From the NCBI GenBank assembly GCA_036554285.1, contig DATBNO010000032.1:1-64000 (forward strand): a DNA stretch of 64,000 nucleotides. The letters run 5' to 3'. Positions 1 to 8,041 of this stretch are shown here, in pieces (positions within the stretch are counted from its first letter, which is position 1; each line of letters starts with the position of its first letter). The notes beneath the pieces were generated by a model that did not search any database, had not been told where the DNA came from, and worked only from the letters and a program-made list of their open reading frames with translations. Origin of the DNA: JADGGM01 sp025449955. GTDB lineage: Bacteria > Gemmatimonadota > Gemmatimonadetes > Gemmatimonadales > Gemmatimonadaceae. The position numbers and the translations under genes were made by a program.

Positions 1-870
1 GAACTCGTACACGATCCGCGACAACTTGGGCGCCGTTTCCGGGTAGAGCTGCGTCGTCTCGGCTTCGATCCGCGCGGGGAAGCCCAGGTCCAATGTCCAG
101 AACGCGGCGTCCATGGCGTGGGCGGCGATGTCGCCTAACGCGCCGCAGCCGAAGTCCCACCAGCCGCGCCACGTGAACGGCGCATACGCCGGATGGTACG
201 GACGCGCCGGCGCCGGGCCTAACCAGAGGTTCCAGTCGAGCCATGGTGGCACCTCGTACATCTCGAGCGGACGGTCCAGGCCCTGCGGCCAGATGGGACG
301 ATCGGTCCAGTAGTGGACTTCGCGCACGACGCCGATCGCCCCGGCCTCGACCAACTCCCGAATGAGGCGCGTGCCGGCGCCGGCGTGGCCCTGGTTCCCC
401 ATTTGGGTCGCGACCTTGGTGCGCGCGGCGGCGTCCATCAGCGCTTGCACTTCGGTGAGCGTGTGGGCAAGGGGCTTTTGACAGAACACATGCTTGCCGT
501 GCTTCATGGCGAGCATCGCGGCGGCAGCGTGCGAGTGATCGGGAATGCTCACGGTCACCGCATCGATGTGGCCGCTCTCCTTGTCGAGCATCTCGCGATA
601 GTCGCGGTACTGTTTTGCTTTCGGGAATCGCCGGAACGATGTCGCCGCGCTGTGTAGATCGACATCGCAGAGCGCGTAAATGTTCTCGGTGCTCGCGCCC
701 TGCACGTCGCTCTCGCCTTTCCCGCCCACGCCGATGCATGCGATGTTGAGTGTATCGCTTGGCGCGCGATACCCGCGGCCCAGCACGTGGCGCGGCACGA
801 TCGTGAACGCCGCGCCGGCGAGCGCGACGTCGCCCAGGAACTCGCGGCGCGATACCGGATCGTTCGTCAC
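1..870 (-). CDS. Gfo/Idh/MocA-family oxidoreductase, Tat-exported (3' part missing)
   Basis: The first 290 residues of an NAD(P)-dependent sugar or cyclitol dehydrogenase; the gene runs off the left edge. Residues 7-30 form a twin-arginine signal (SRREFLGD followed by an Ala-rich stretch), so the mature enzyme should be periplasmic. A Rossmann loop GVGGKG lies at about 47-52. The family's EKP motif appears as CQKPLAHT at 130-137, the Gln form common in Tat-type members. The GTG start at 870 follows a weak GAG element and lies 13 bases after the stop of the permease gene, so the two are probably co-transcribed. With the Tat-exported isomerase at 4176-5024 it suggests periplasmic sugar oxidation and isomerisation; the substrate cannot be read from the sequence. 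Confidence 0.9.
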   Translation of the reverse strand, partial: MTNDPVSRREFLGDVALAGAAFTIVPRHVLGRGYRAPSDTLNIACIGVGGKGESDVQGASTENIYALCDVDLHSAATSFRRFPKAKQYRDYREMLDKESGHIDAVTVSIPDHSHAAAAMLAMKHGKHVFCQKPLAHTLTEVQALMDAAARTKVATQMGNQGHAGAGTRLIRELVEAGAIGVVREVHYWTDRPIWPQGLDRPLEMYEVPPWLDWNLWLGPAPARPYHPAYAPFTWRGWWDFGCGALGDIAAHAMDAAFWTLDLGFPARIEAETTQLYPETAPKLSRIVYEF

Positions 871-883
871 AGAATGCTCGTCG

Positions 884-2104
884 TTAGGCGGCCATGGCAG
901 CCGCCGCCTTGGGGTCTTCCGTCTGCGCGCGCGGCCGGAAGAGCAGCGCGAACAGCGCGAAGATCACGGCTGCGCCGACCGCCGGCACGAGCCATACGGA
1001 GCGCCAATCGTGCGCGCCGCCGGGCAACCGGTACGCGTCCACCACCGGGCCGGACAACAGCGAGCCGATGAACAGTCCGACACCCTGCGTGATGAACGCG
1101 AGGAATCCCTGTGCTGCCGCACGGATCGACACGTTGGCGCGCTGGTCGACGTAGATCTGTCCCGTCACGAAGAAGAAATCGTAGCAGACGCCGTGGAGAA
1201 TGATGCCGGCGTAGAGCATCCACACGTTGGCGGTCACGTTGCCGAAGGCGAACAACAGGTACCGCACCGCCCACGCCGCCATGCCTAACAACAGGATCTT
1301 CTTCACGCCTAACCGGGATAGCGCCCACGGGAGCAGCAGCATGAAGCCGATCTCGAAGAACTGGCCCAACGTCATCTTGGCGGCCGCGTCCTGGAGCCCG
1401 ATCTCGTTCAGGAACGGGTTGGTGAACGTGTAGTAGAACTGCAGCGGGATGCAGAGCAGGAACGAGCCGAGGATGAAAATCGCGAACGCGTTGTCCTTGA
1501 GGAGCGACAGCGCATCGAGGCCCAGCACGTCGCGCGCCGTGATCTTCTTGCCCGCGGCGTGGGGCGGCGTGTGCGGCAGCGCGAACGAGAAGAAGCCTAA
1601 CACAATCGATGCACCGGCCGCCAACTGCAACGGCACCGCGGTCGCCTCGAGCTTGAGCATCCCGACGATGAGGCCGGCGACGATCCAGCCGATGGTGCCC
1701 AACACGCGCACGAGCGGGAACTCGCGCGTCGGGTCGGCCATGTGGTCGAACGATATCGAGTTGGTGAGCGCGAGCGTCGGCATGTAACACAGCGCGTACA
1801 CGATGAGCACGGAGTAGAACGCGCCGAACCCGTGCATCGTCGATGCGACCCAGAGCACGACGCCGCCCACGATGTGGAGCAGCGCAAGGATGCGCTCGGT
1901 GGCGAAGAACCGGTCGGCCACCATGCCGACGAAGAACGGCGAGATCATGGCCGCGATGGCTGTCGCGCCGTACGCGAGGCCGACCTGCGTGCCATCGAAC
2001 TTGAGCGACGTCCCCAGGTACGTGCCCATGGTGACAAACCACGCGCCCCAGACGAAGTACTCGAGGAACATCATCGTCGAGAGCTTGGCGCGAACCGCGG
2101 TCAT
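884..2104 (-). CDS. MFS permease, nucleoside:H+ symporter (NupG/XapB-like) family
   Basis: A 406-residue polytopic inner-membrane protein with about 12 hydrophobic segments. The N-terminal signature (LSTMMFLEYFVWGAWFVTMG) is typical of the nucleoside:proton symporter branch of the major facilitator superfamily, which in many soil bacteria sits beside Gfo/Idh oxidoreductases and probably carries sugar-like compounds. The start at 2104 was chosen over in-frame upstream codons because GGAG lies 9 bases before it and the hydrophobic N-terminus begins there. The stop codon lies inside a GCCTAAC word. It probably forms an operon with the oxidoreductase downstream and diverges from the AlaX gene. 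The substrate is unknown; nucleoside transport is a family-level guess. Confidence 0.88.
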   Translation of the reverse strand: MTAVRAKLSTMMFLEYFVWGAWFVTMGTYLGTSLKFDGTQVGLAYGATAIAAMISPFFVGMVADRFFATERILALLHIVGGVVLWVASTMHGFGAFYSVLIVYALCYMPTLALTNSISFDHMADPTREFPLVRVLGTIGWIVAGLIVGMLKLEATAVPLQLAAGASIVLGFFSFALPHTPPHAAGKKITARDVLGLDALSLLKDNAFAIFILGSFLLCIPLQFYYTFTNPFLNEIGLQDAAAKMTLGQFFEIGFMLLLPWALSRLGVKKILLLGMAAWAVRYLLFAFGNVTANVWMLYAGIILHGVCYDFFFVTGQIYVDQRANVSIRAAAQGFLAFITQGVGLFIGSLLSGPVVDAYRLPGGAHDWRSVWLVPAVGAAVIFALFALLFRPRAQTEDPKAAAAMAA

Positions 2105-2213
2105 GTCCGGTCTCCAGAGGATGGGCGGCGCGCGAGAAGATACCGCGCGCGCGGGTCGCAGCAAGGTGAGTCGCCTCTACCCTGCGCCGCGCCACACGCG
2201 CATGGTTCCACGT

Positions 2214-3383
2214 ATGACGACACGCCTCTACTACTCCGACTCGTACCTGACGGAATTCGACGCGCGCGTGCTGGAGCGCGCGGACGACGGACGCCGCGTG
2301 TACCTCGACCACACGGCCTTCTACCCGACATCCGGCGGACAGCCGCACGACACCGGCACACTCGGCGGCGCGACGGTCCGAGATGTGATCGACGAAGGCG
2401 AGCGCATAGCTCACGTGCTCGACGCACCGGTGAGCGAGGGCCCGGTAACGGGTCGCGTCGATTGGCCGCGCAGATTCGATCACATGCAGCAGCACACCGG
2501 ACAGCATCTCTTGTCGGCCGTGGTTGCGGATCTCTTCGGTTGGGCAACGGTGAGCGTGCATTTCGGCGTCGACGTGTCGACCCTCGACGTCGACGTGCCG
2601 TCGATCACGCCCGAGCAGGCCGCGCGCGCCGAGCAACGAGCGAACGAGATCGTGTTCGAGAATCGGCCGGTAGCGGTGTCGTACGAGGAGTCAGCGACGG
2701 TGACCGGATTGCGCAAAGCATCGGACCGCGATGGCACGCTGCGCATCGTGAGCATCGCGGAGCTGGATCGCAGCGCGTGCGGTGGCACACACGTGCGTGC
2801 GACGGGCGAGATCGGCGCGATTCTCATCGGGAAACCCGACAAGGTGCGGCAATCGGCGCGGCTGGAGTTTGTGTGCGGCATGCGCGCGGTGCAACGCGCG
2901 CGCGCCGATCACGACGCGTTGTCGCGGCTGGCGCAATCGCTATCGGCCGCGCCGCACGAAGTGGCGGATCTCGTGGTGCGGCAGTCTGCGCGCCTGAAAG
3001 ATGCCGACTCGCGGTTGCGACAACTGGACACGGAGTTTGCGGCGCGAATCGCGCGCGAGCGGTATGACGCCGCACAACCCGATGACACCGGGGTGCGTCG
3101 CGTGGTGGAGCGCCGCGCCGCGGGCTCGCTCGACGAGCTTCGTCCGCTTGCGCTCGCCACGGCATCGCTGCCGCGCGCGGTGTTCGTTGGCGCCGTCGAG
3201 TCGCCGGCCTCGGTGATGCTCGCGGCGTCCGAGGATTCGGGACTCGACGCGGGGCGCGCGCTCAAGGCCGCGCTCGCCGATGGCGGCGGACGAGGGGGCG
3301 GTTCGCCGCGGCTGGCACAGGGCACCCTGCCCTCGCGCGAGGCGCTCGACCGCGCGCTTGCATCGATCGGCGGAGTCCGTTAG
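2214..3383 (+). CDS. alanyl-tRNA editing protein, AlaX-type (long form)
   Basis: A 389-residue stand-alone relative of the AlaRS editing domain. It hydrolyses mischarged Ser- or Gly-tRNA(Ala) in the cytoplasm. The zinc-binding editing site is visible as H94-T-G-Q-H98 and C189-G-G-T-H193. An N-terminal barrel precedes it (YPTSGGQPHDTG at about 38-49), and a C-terminal part of about 190 residues resembles the DHHA1 region, giving the AlaX-L architecture. The start is the ATG at 2214 (MTTRLYYSDSY); an in-frame ATG four codons upstream is possible. No aminoacylation domain is present, so this is not an AlaRS fragment. The TAG stop falls inside a GTTAGGC word. It is divergent from the permease gene with about 110 bases between them. 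Confidence 0.92.
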   Translation: MTTRLYYSDSYLTEFDARVLERADDGRRVYLDHTAFYPTSGGQPHDTGTLGGATVRDVIDEGERIAHVLDAPVSEGPVTGRVDWPRRFDHMQQHTGQHLLSAVVADLFGWATVSVHFGVDVSTLDVDVPSITPEQAARAEQRANEIVFENRPVAVSYEESATVTGLRKASDRDGTLRIVSIAELDRSACGGTHVRATGEIGAILIGKPDKVRQSARLEFVCGMRAVQRARADHDALSRLAQSLSAAPHEVADLVVRQSARLKDADSRLRQLDTEFAARIARERYDAAQPDDTGVRRVVERRAAGSLDELRPLALATASLPRAVFVGAVESPASVMLAASEDSGLDAGRALKAALADGGGRGGGSPRLAQGTLPSREALDRALASIGGVR

Positions 3384-3457
3384 GCGAGGCGTCGCGCGGA
3401 TGGCACGCGCCGTGAAGGAGGCTCGTGGCTCGCGATCAACTTCAGCAGGAGGCGGCT

Positions 3458-4114
3458 ATGAAAATCGGCATCATTGGCGCGGGGCACATCGGGGGCAACT
3501 TGGCGCGGCGGTTGACGGCCGCCGGGCACGACGTATCGATCGCGAACTCACGCGGGCCCGATACGCTGCGTGACGTGGCATCGAAGACGGGCGCGAGGCC
3601 CGTGCAAGCGGCGGACGCCGCGCGCGACAAGGATCTGGTGATCGTGACAATCCCGGAGAAGGGCGTGACCGAGCTACCCAAAGACCTGTTCGCCTCGACC
3701 GACCGGCACACTGTGGTCGTGGACACGGGCAACTACTATCCGAAGCGCGACGGCAAGATCGAGACGATCGAGGACGGTGAGACCGAGAGCCGATGGGTGT
3801 CCGATCAACTGGGCCGGCCCGTCGTGAAGGCGTTCAACACGATCTATGCGCACAACATCGTGGATCGCGCGCGGCCGAAAGGAGACGGCACGCGGTTGGC
3901 GCTGCCTGTCGCCGGCGATGACGCGAACGCGAAGAAGGTCGTGATGCAGGTGATCGACGACATCGGATTCGACAGCGTGGACGCGGGCGGGCTGGACGAT
4001 TCGTGGCGGCAGCAACCGGGGACGCCCGTCTACGGCGCCGAGCTCGACGCGTCGGGCGTGCAGCGTGCGTTGGCCGACGCGAAGCAGGAGCGTCCGAAGG
4101 AGTTCCGCGCCTAA
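3458..4114 (+). CDS. NADPH-dependent F420-reductase-like oxidoreductase
   Basis: A 218-residue Rossmann-fold protein of the NADP-oxidoreductase/F420-dependent family. The dinucleotide loop is GAGHIGGN at residues 6-13, and SRGP at about 28-31 may select NADP. A strong AGGAGG lies 7 bases before the ATG at 3458, which fixes the start. Members of this family reduce F420 or unknown small molecules. No F420 biosynthesis genes are visible here, so the real acceptor is open. It stands alone, 74 bases after the AlaX gene, and ends with a TAA inside a GCCTAAC word. The gene converges with the sugar isomerase gene. Confidence 0.85.
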   Translation: MKIGIIGAGHIGGNLARRLTAAGHDVSIANSRGPDTLRDVASKTGARPVQAADAARDKDLVIVTIPEKGVTELPKDLFASTDRHTVVVDTGNYYPKRDGKIETIEDGETESRWVSDQLGRPVVKAFNTIYAHNIVDRARPKGDGTRLALPVAGDDANAKKVVMQVIDDIGFDSVDAGGLDDSWRQQPGTPVYGAELDASGVQRALADAKQERPKEFRA

Positions 4115-4175
4115 CGGAGAGAGACTGCGGCACGGCGTACGACCGTCGTACGCCGTGCGGATCCGCCGATCGAAC

Positions 4176-5024
4176 TCAGAAGGTCAGCGCCTGGAGATAC
4201 TCGTAGCTGGCTTTGGCGTCGGCGATCGGCGCCGGCGGCTCGTCGTGCTCGACGAAGGTGTACTCGAGGCCGGCCTTTCGCGCATGGCGGAAGATCTCGC
4301 GCCAGTCGATGGCGCCCTGCCCAACGTCGACCATCGTCCCGTCTTTCGTCATGTCCTTCGCATGGATCATCGGGAAGCGGCCGGGATACCGGGCAAAGTA
4401 GACGAGCGGATCCTGTCCGCCCTTCACGATCCAGAAGATGTCGAGCTCCATCTTCACGAGATTCGGATCGCACTCGACGAGCAAGATGTCGTAGGGCAGC
4501 TTGCCGTCGACGCGCGCGAACTCGAATTCGTGATTGTGGTAGGCGAAGCCCAATCCGTGCGCGCGCGCCGCCTCGGCGGCTGCGGTCATCTCGTGCGCGG
4601 CCTTGGTGTACCCGGCGACCGTGCGCTCGGGCTCATCGATCCATGGATTCACGATGTAGGTTTGGCCGAGCGTCGCCGCGTCGTCGAGCGCCTGCGCCCA
4701 GTTGCGCCGAATGTCCTGCATGCTGCTGTGCGACGACCGCGCGCGCAGTCCGTGGCGATCGAGGATGGCGCGCATCTCCTTGGCTGTCTTCTTGTGAAGA
4801 CCGGCCAGCTCCACCTCGCGGTATCCGATCGCGGCAACCGCGGCGATCGTGCCTTCGACGTCCTGGTCCATCAGGTGGCGAACGCCGTAGAGCTGGAGGC
4901 CGAGTTGGCCTAACTTATCGTCGCGCGACGCCGTCGTACGAGCCAGCGCCGACGGACCAAGCAAAGCGCCGGCGGCAAACAGGCCGCCGGCGCTGCGCAA
5001 GAATTCGCGGCGATCGGGATGCAC
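4176..5024 (-). CDS. sugar phosphate isomerase/epimerase (AP endonuclease 2-like TIM barrel), Tat-exported
   Basis: A 282-residue xylose-isomerase-like TIM barrel. The N-terminus (HPDRREFLRSAGG, then an Ala/Leu-rich stretch) is a twin-arginine signal, so the enzyme should act in the periplasm. Candidate metal ligands are seen in YHNHEFEF, in ELDIFW and in HAKDM, the usual Glu/Asp/His set of this fold. GTG at 5024 is taken as start because GGAG lies six bases upstream. It follows the Bax-inhibitor gene by 17 bases. Together with the Tat-exported Gfo/Idh oxidoreductase and permease a few kb away it may take part in processing of an oxidised sugar, as in 3-keto-glycoside routes; this is inference. 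Confidence 0.87.
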   Translation of the reverse strand: MHPDRREFLRSAGGLFAAGALLGPSALARTTASRDDKLGQLGLQLYGVRHLMDQDVEGTIAAVAAIGYREVELAGLHKKTAKEMRAILDRHGLRARSSHSSMQDIRRNWAQALDDAATLGQTYIVNPWIDEPERTVAGYTKAAHEMTAAAEAARAHGLGFAYHNHEFEFARVDGKLPYDILLVECDPNLVKMELDIFWIVKGGQDPLVYFARYPGRFPMIHAKDMTKDGTMVDVGQGAIDWREIFRHARKAGLEYTFVEHDEPPAPIADAKASYEYLQALTF

Positions 5025-5041
5025 GTGTGCTCCGCCAGGTT

Positions 5042-5773
5042 CTAACGCTTGGCGTTGGTGAGCAGTCGCAGGATCTCGAGGTAGAGCCACACGAGCGTCA
5101 TGAGCAACGCGAAGCCGCCGTACCACTCCATGTACTTCGGGGCGCCCTGTTGCGCGCCGCGCTCGATCATGTCGAAATCGAGGATCAGATTGAGCGCGGC
5201 GATGCCGGCGAACAACACGCTGAGCCCAATGCCCAACGCGCTGTGGTTCCACAGAATGGGCATGGACACGTGGAACAGGCCGAGCACCAGCGTGAAGACA
5301 TAGAACAGCGCGACCCCGATGGTCGCCGAAATCACGATGCGGCGGAACATCGGCGTGGCGCGAATGACGCCGGACTGGTACGCGAGCAACATGCCTAACG
5401 CAATGGCGAGCGTCAGCCCAACGGCTTGCAGCGCGACGCCGTGGTAGACCGCCGCGTACGTCGCCGAGATGGCGCCCAACGCCAGACCCTCGAGCACGGC
5501 GTACAGGGGCGCCGTGAACGGTGATGTCTGCGGCTTGAACAACGCGATGCAGGCCACGATCAGACCGCCGAACACGCCGATCAACATCGACGGTCCGACG
5601 ACTTCGGGCTTGGACATAGCCGCCGTCCACACCCAGCCGGCGGAGAACGTCGCGAGCGCGACCAGCAAAAGCGCCTTGAGCGCGGCGCCCGACACCGTCA
5701 TGCGCTCGGCGGTGACACCGGCGATGGCATTTCGGAAAACGGACTCGCGCAACGCGGGATTCGTGCGTGCCAT
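5042..5773 (-). CDS. Bax inhibitor-1/YccA-family membrane protein
   Basis: A 243-residue protein with seven predicted membrane segments after a roughly 35-residue N-terminal tail. The BI-1 family comprises pH-sensitive Ca2+-leak channel-like proteins; bacterial members (YccA, YbhL, YetJ) affect membrane-protein quality control or cation flux. Length and hydropathy fit the family. The gene lies 17 bases upstream of the isomerase gene in the same direction. The AT-rich stretch at about 5828-5865 upstream is the likely promoter region, but no clear pair of hexamers was found. Confidence 0.88.
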   Translation of the reverse strand: MARTNPALRESVFRNAIAGVTAERMTVSGAALKALLLVALATFSAGWVWTAAMSKPEVVGPSMLIGVFGGLIVACIALFKPQTSPFTAPLYAVLEGLALGAISATYAAVYHGVALQAVGLTLAIALGMLLAYQSGVIRATPMFRRIVISATIGVALFYVFTLVLGLFHVSMPILWNHSALGIGLSVLFAGIAALNLILDFDMIERGAQQGAPKYMEWYGGFALLMTLVWLYLEILRLLTNAKR

Positions 5774-5926
5774 GGAACTCTCTACGCAATAGGGAAGTGC
5801 GCCAACAGCGGCGCGCGACGGCGCGCCCGAAATTGGACATTAGTCATACACCATAAAGCTACACAAGATTCTGGCGGGCGTCGCCCTAACAGTAGTCGGC
5901 GTGAGCGACGTGTGCTTTGAGACAGT

Positions 5927-6352
5927 CTACTTAGCGTCGGGCGGCCGGAACATGAGGTCGAACGCCAGCCAGAGGTCGCGGGCGAACGGGAAGAACAGCA
6001 CCGGCATCACGATCGCGAGCACCACCGAGAGGGCCCACACGAAGTTCCACGGCACGTGGGGCCAGAGCGCGACAATGATCACTACCGCGGTCGCCACCGA
6101 CACGAGCTCGGCCGCTACGAGGTTGAACATGTACGCGCCGAGCCAGTAGTCCTCCGACTCTCCGCGCTCGAGCACGAGACCACAGGTGGGACAGGCATGC
6201 TTGATCTTGAACCAGGAGCGCCAGATGCCGCGGCCGCCGCATCGCGGGCAACGGAGGAGGAGCGCGCGGCCGATCATTGCGGCGCGAGATGGCAACGGCC
6301 CGCCGTCCGCTACGTCCTTCTGGTCATTTCGCTCAGGGTCTGGATCGCTCAC
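5927..6352 (-). CDS. DUF983 membrane protein with zinc ribbon
   Basis: A 141-residue protein. The N-terminal half holds two CxxC pairs (CPRCGGRG and CPTCGL, about residues 35-57) that form a zinc ribbon. Two hydrophobic segments follow at about 73-95 and 100-125. This is the layout of the DUF983 family, small inner-membrane proteins of unknown function. It lies 18 bases downstream of the coiled-coil protein gene, so the two are probably one transcript. A 153-base gap separates it from the Bax-inhibitor gene. Confidence 0.85.
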   Translation of the reverse strand: MSDPDPERNDQKDVADGGPLPSRAAMIGRALLLRCPRCGGRGIWRSWFKIKHACPTCGLVLERGESEDYWLGAYMFNLVAAELVSVATAVVIIVALWPHVPWNFVWALSVVLAIVMPVLFFPFARDLWLAFDLMFRPPDAK

Positions 6353-6370
6353 CGTGTGTCGGACAGGATC

Positions 6371-7852
6371 CTAGACGAGCTCGTCGCGCGCCGTCTCGCC
6401 ACCGGAAGCGGGGGGGTTGGATTCGGAACCGTGCTCCACCTCGCTGCCGGGTACGGCGGTTTCCTGCACCCAGCCGGTAGGACGCTTGGACCACACCGAG
6501 CCGTCGTCGCAAATGACGAGGACATCGTTCTCGCGGCGCATGGCTGAGATCGGACGGCGCACGCGTGTGCTGTTGGGAGGCAAGCCCGGTTGGCGTTCGG
6601 GATGCGGCATGCTGTCGGCCAGGGCTTCCTCGATGTCGTACTCCCGTCCGCCGGATGTGCGCGGGGCATCGGCGAGCCCGCGCGCGGGCGGCGCGGACAC
6701 GTCGCGTTCGACGTCAGCCGATGCCACGCCTAACGGAGACGCCGGAGCGGCGGCGGCCGGCGGTGGCGGCGCCGGAGCGGGCGCGGCGGCGGGAGGCGGC
6801 GGCGGAAACGGCGGCTCGTCGGCCGGCTCGTCGACCGGCGGCGCGTCGGCCAACTGCGCGTCGCCTAACGAGACAGGGCGCTCGCGGAGCCGGGGATAGT
6901 TGTGGACGTAGTCCCAGACCTTCGTGAGCACGTGCACGGCGTCCGAGTGTTCTTCATCGAGACGGCGGCCGAACTCTTCGTACGCGGCATCGAGCGCGCG
7001 GCCGATGTCGTCGGCTTGCGACCGGCGCAACTCCGCCTCGCGACTCGCGGCGTCGCGTTCCGTGCAGGCGAGCGCGTACTGCTCGCGCAGCGTGCTGACG
7101 AACGACCGCAGGGACTGCTGCTTCTCCGCGCTTTCGCGCCGCTCTCTGGACAGCTCTTGCTCGAGGCGGATGCGCTCGTCCTCGAGGAGGGTGACGCGAC
7201 GTGCGAGATCGGCACGACCTTCAGCGGAGGCCGCGCGATCGGTGTGGAGATCATCGGCGGTGCGCTCGAGGAGTGCGCGCGTGGCCGCGAGGTCGGCCTC
7301 GAGACGCGAGGTGATACGCGTCGCGCTCTCACGCGCCGCGGCCAATTCGCCGCGCAGGCTCAAGGCGCTTTCCTGCGCCGCCGCGAGGTCGGCTGCGGCA
7401 CCGGCACGGCGTGCAGCGGCGTCCTGGCGCTCGGACTCGAGCGACATGCCCAAGCGGAGCTCGGTTTCGCGCGCCGCGGCGCGCGTCGAGTCAATGGAAT
7501 GCTGGAGCTCGGCCACGGTGCGGCGGGCCTGGTCCAGGTCCCCGCCTAACGTGACGCGCTCCCGGCGCACGAGGCCCAGCTCGCGCAGCTCGGTGTCCTG
7601 ATGGCGGAGCCGGTCGGCGTGTTCCTTGAGCGTGGTCTTGAGGCGATCGATGGCGGCCTCGCGGCGACGCAGCTGCACGAGGTGCTCGCGCCGCGTCACG
7701 CGTCGTTGTCGCCTAACGAACACCGCGGCGGTCAGCGCGCCCACGACGGCGCCGACGACCAGCCACACGATCACCCACTGGGTTGGCAAACCCACGAGAA
7801 TAAACCTCTGCATCGAAGCGGATGCGGCCAGCACCGGCCGCCCAAGCGACAT
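6371..7852 (-). CDS. membrane-anchored coiled-coil protein, function unknown
   Basis: A 493-residue protein not recognised as a named family. One membrane segment near residues 18-45 is followed by an Arg-rich positive stretch, so the bulk should be cytoplasmic. Residues about 55-320 are highly charged Ala/Glu/Arg/Leu heptad sequence (long coiled coil), then come a Pro/Ala-rich linker (about 345-385) and a small C-terminal part with a WSKRPTGWVQET motif. The architecture resembles cell-envelope or chromosome-organising scaffolds; no enzymatic motif is seen. The start at 7852 is uncertain: an ATG at 7813 lies directly before the hydrophobic segment, but neither has a convincing ribosome-binding site. 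It follows the Bat operon after a 189-base gap that holds no recognisable element. Confidence 0.75.
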   Translation of the reverse strand: MSLGRPVLAASASMQRFILVGLPTQWVIVWLVVGAVVGALTAAVFVRRQRRVTRREHLVQLRRREAAIDRLKTTLKEHADRLRHQDTELRELGLVRRERVTLGGDLDQARRTVAELQHSIDSTRAAARETELRLGMSLESERQDAAARRAGAAADLAAAQESALSLRGELAAARESATRITSRLEADLAATRALLERTADDLHTDRAASAEGRADLARRVTLLEDERIRLEQELSRERRESAEKQQSLRSFVSTLREQYALACTERDAASREAELRRSQADDIGRALDAAYEEFGRRLDEEHSDAVHVLTKVWDYVHNYPRLRERPVSLGDAQLADAPPVDEPADEPPFPPPPPAAAPAPAPPPPAAAAPASPLGVASADVERDVSAPPARGLADAPRTSGGREYDIEEALADSMPHPERQPGLPPNSTRVRRPISAMRRENDVLVICDDGSVWSKRPTGWVQETAVPGSEVEHGSESNPPASGGETARDELV

Positions 7853-8041
7853 CGCGCATGAGCCTTCCCGAACCAGTCGCGGCCCCGGGAATCATAACTC
7901 CACACTCCCGAACGGCCGAAGCAAAGCCGCGGCTGCCTCTGGTGCAAGGGACGCGCCTGGATCGGTGCGTGCCGGTGAACATCCAACCTCTTGGCGATCA
8001 ACTGGTTACCATGTCTCGCGAAGTGCCGTTGCGCGAGCACA

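Noticed and set aside
867..2636. Long antisense open frames opposite the permease and similar ones opposite many genes
   Set aside because: At this GC content, antisense and shifted frames stay open over real genes. These have Arg/Pro/His-rich low-complexity translations, no family motifs and no ribosome-binding sites.
5774..5926. Promoter pair TTGTGT/TAATGT for the Bax-inhibitor gene
   Set aside because: The AT-rich island is real, but several equally weak pairings exist and none has a clear -10.
7853..8041. Possible tRNA or RNA gene in the gap before the coiled-coil gene
   Set aside because: No T-arm consensus, no closed acceptor stem and no strong hairpin could be drawn.
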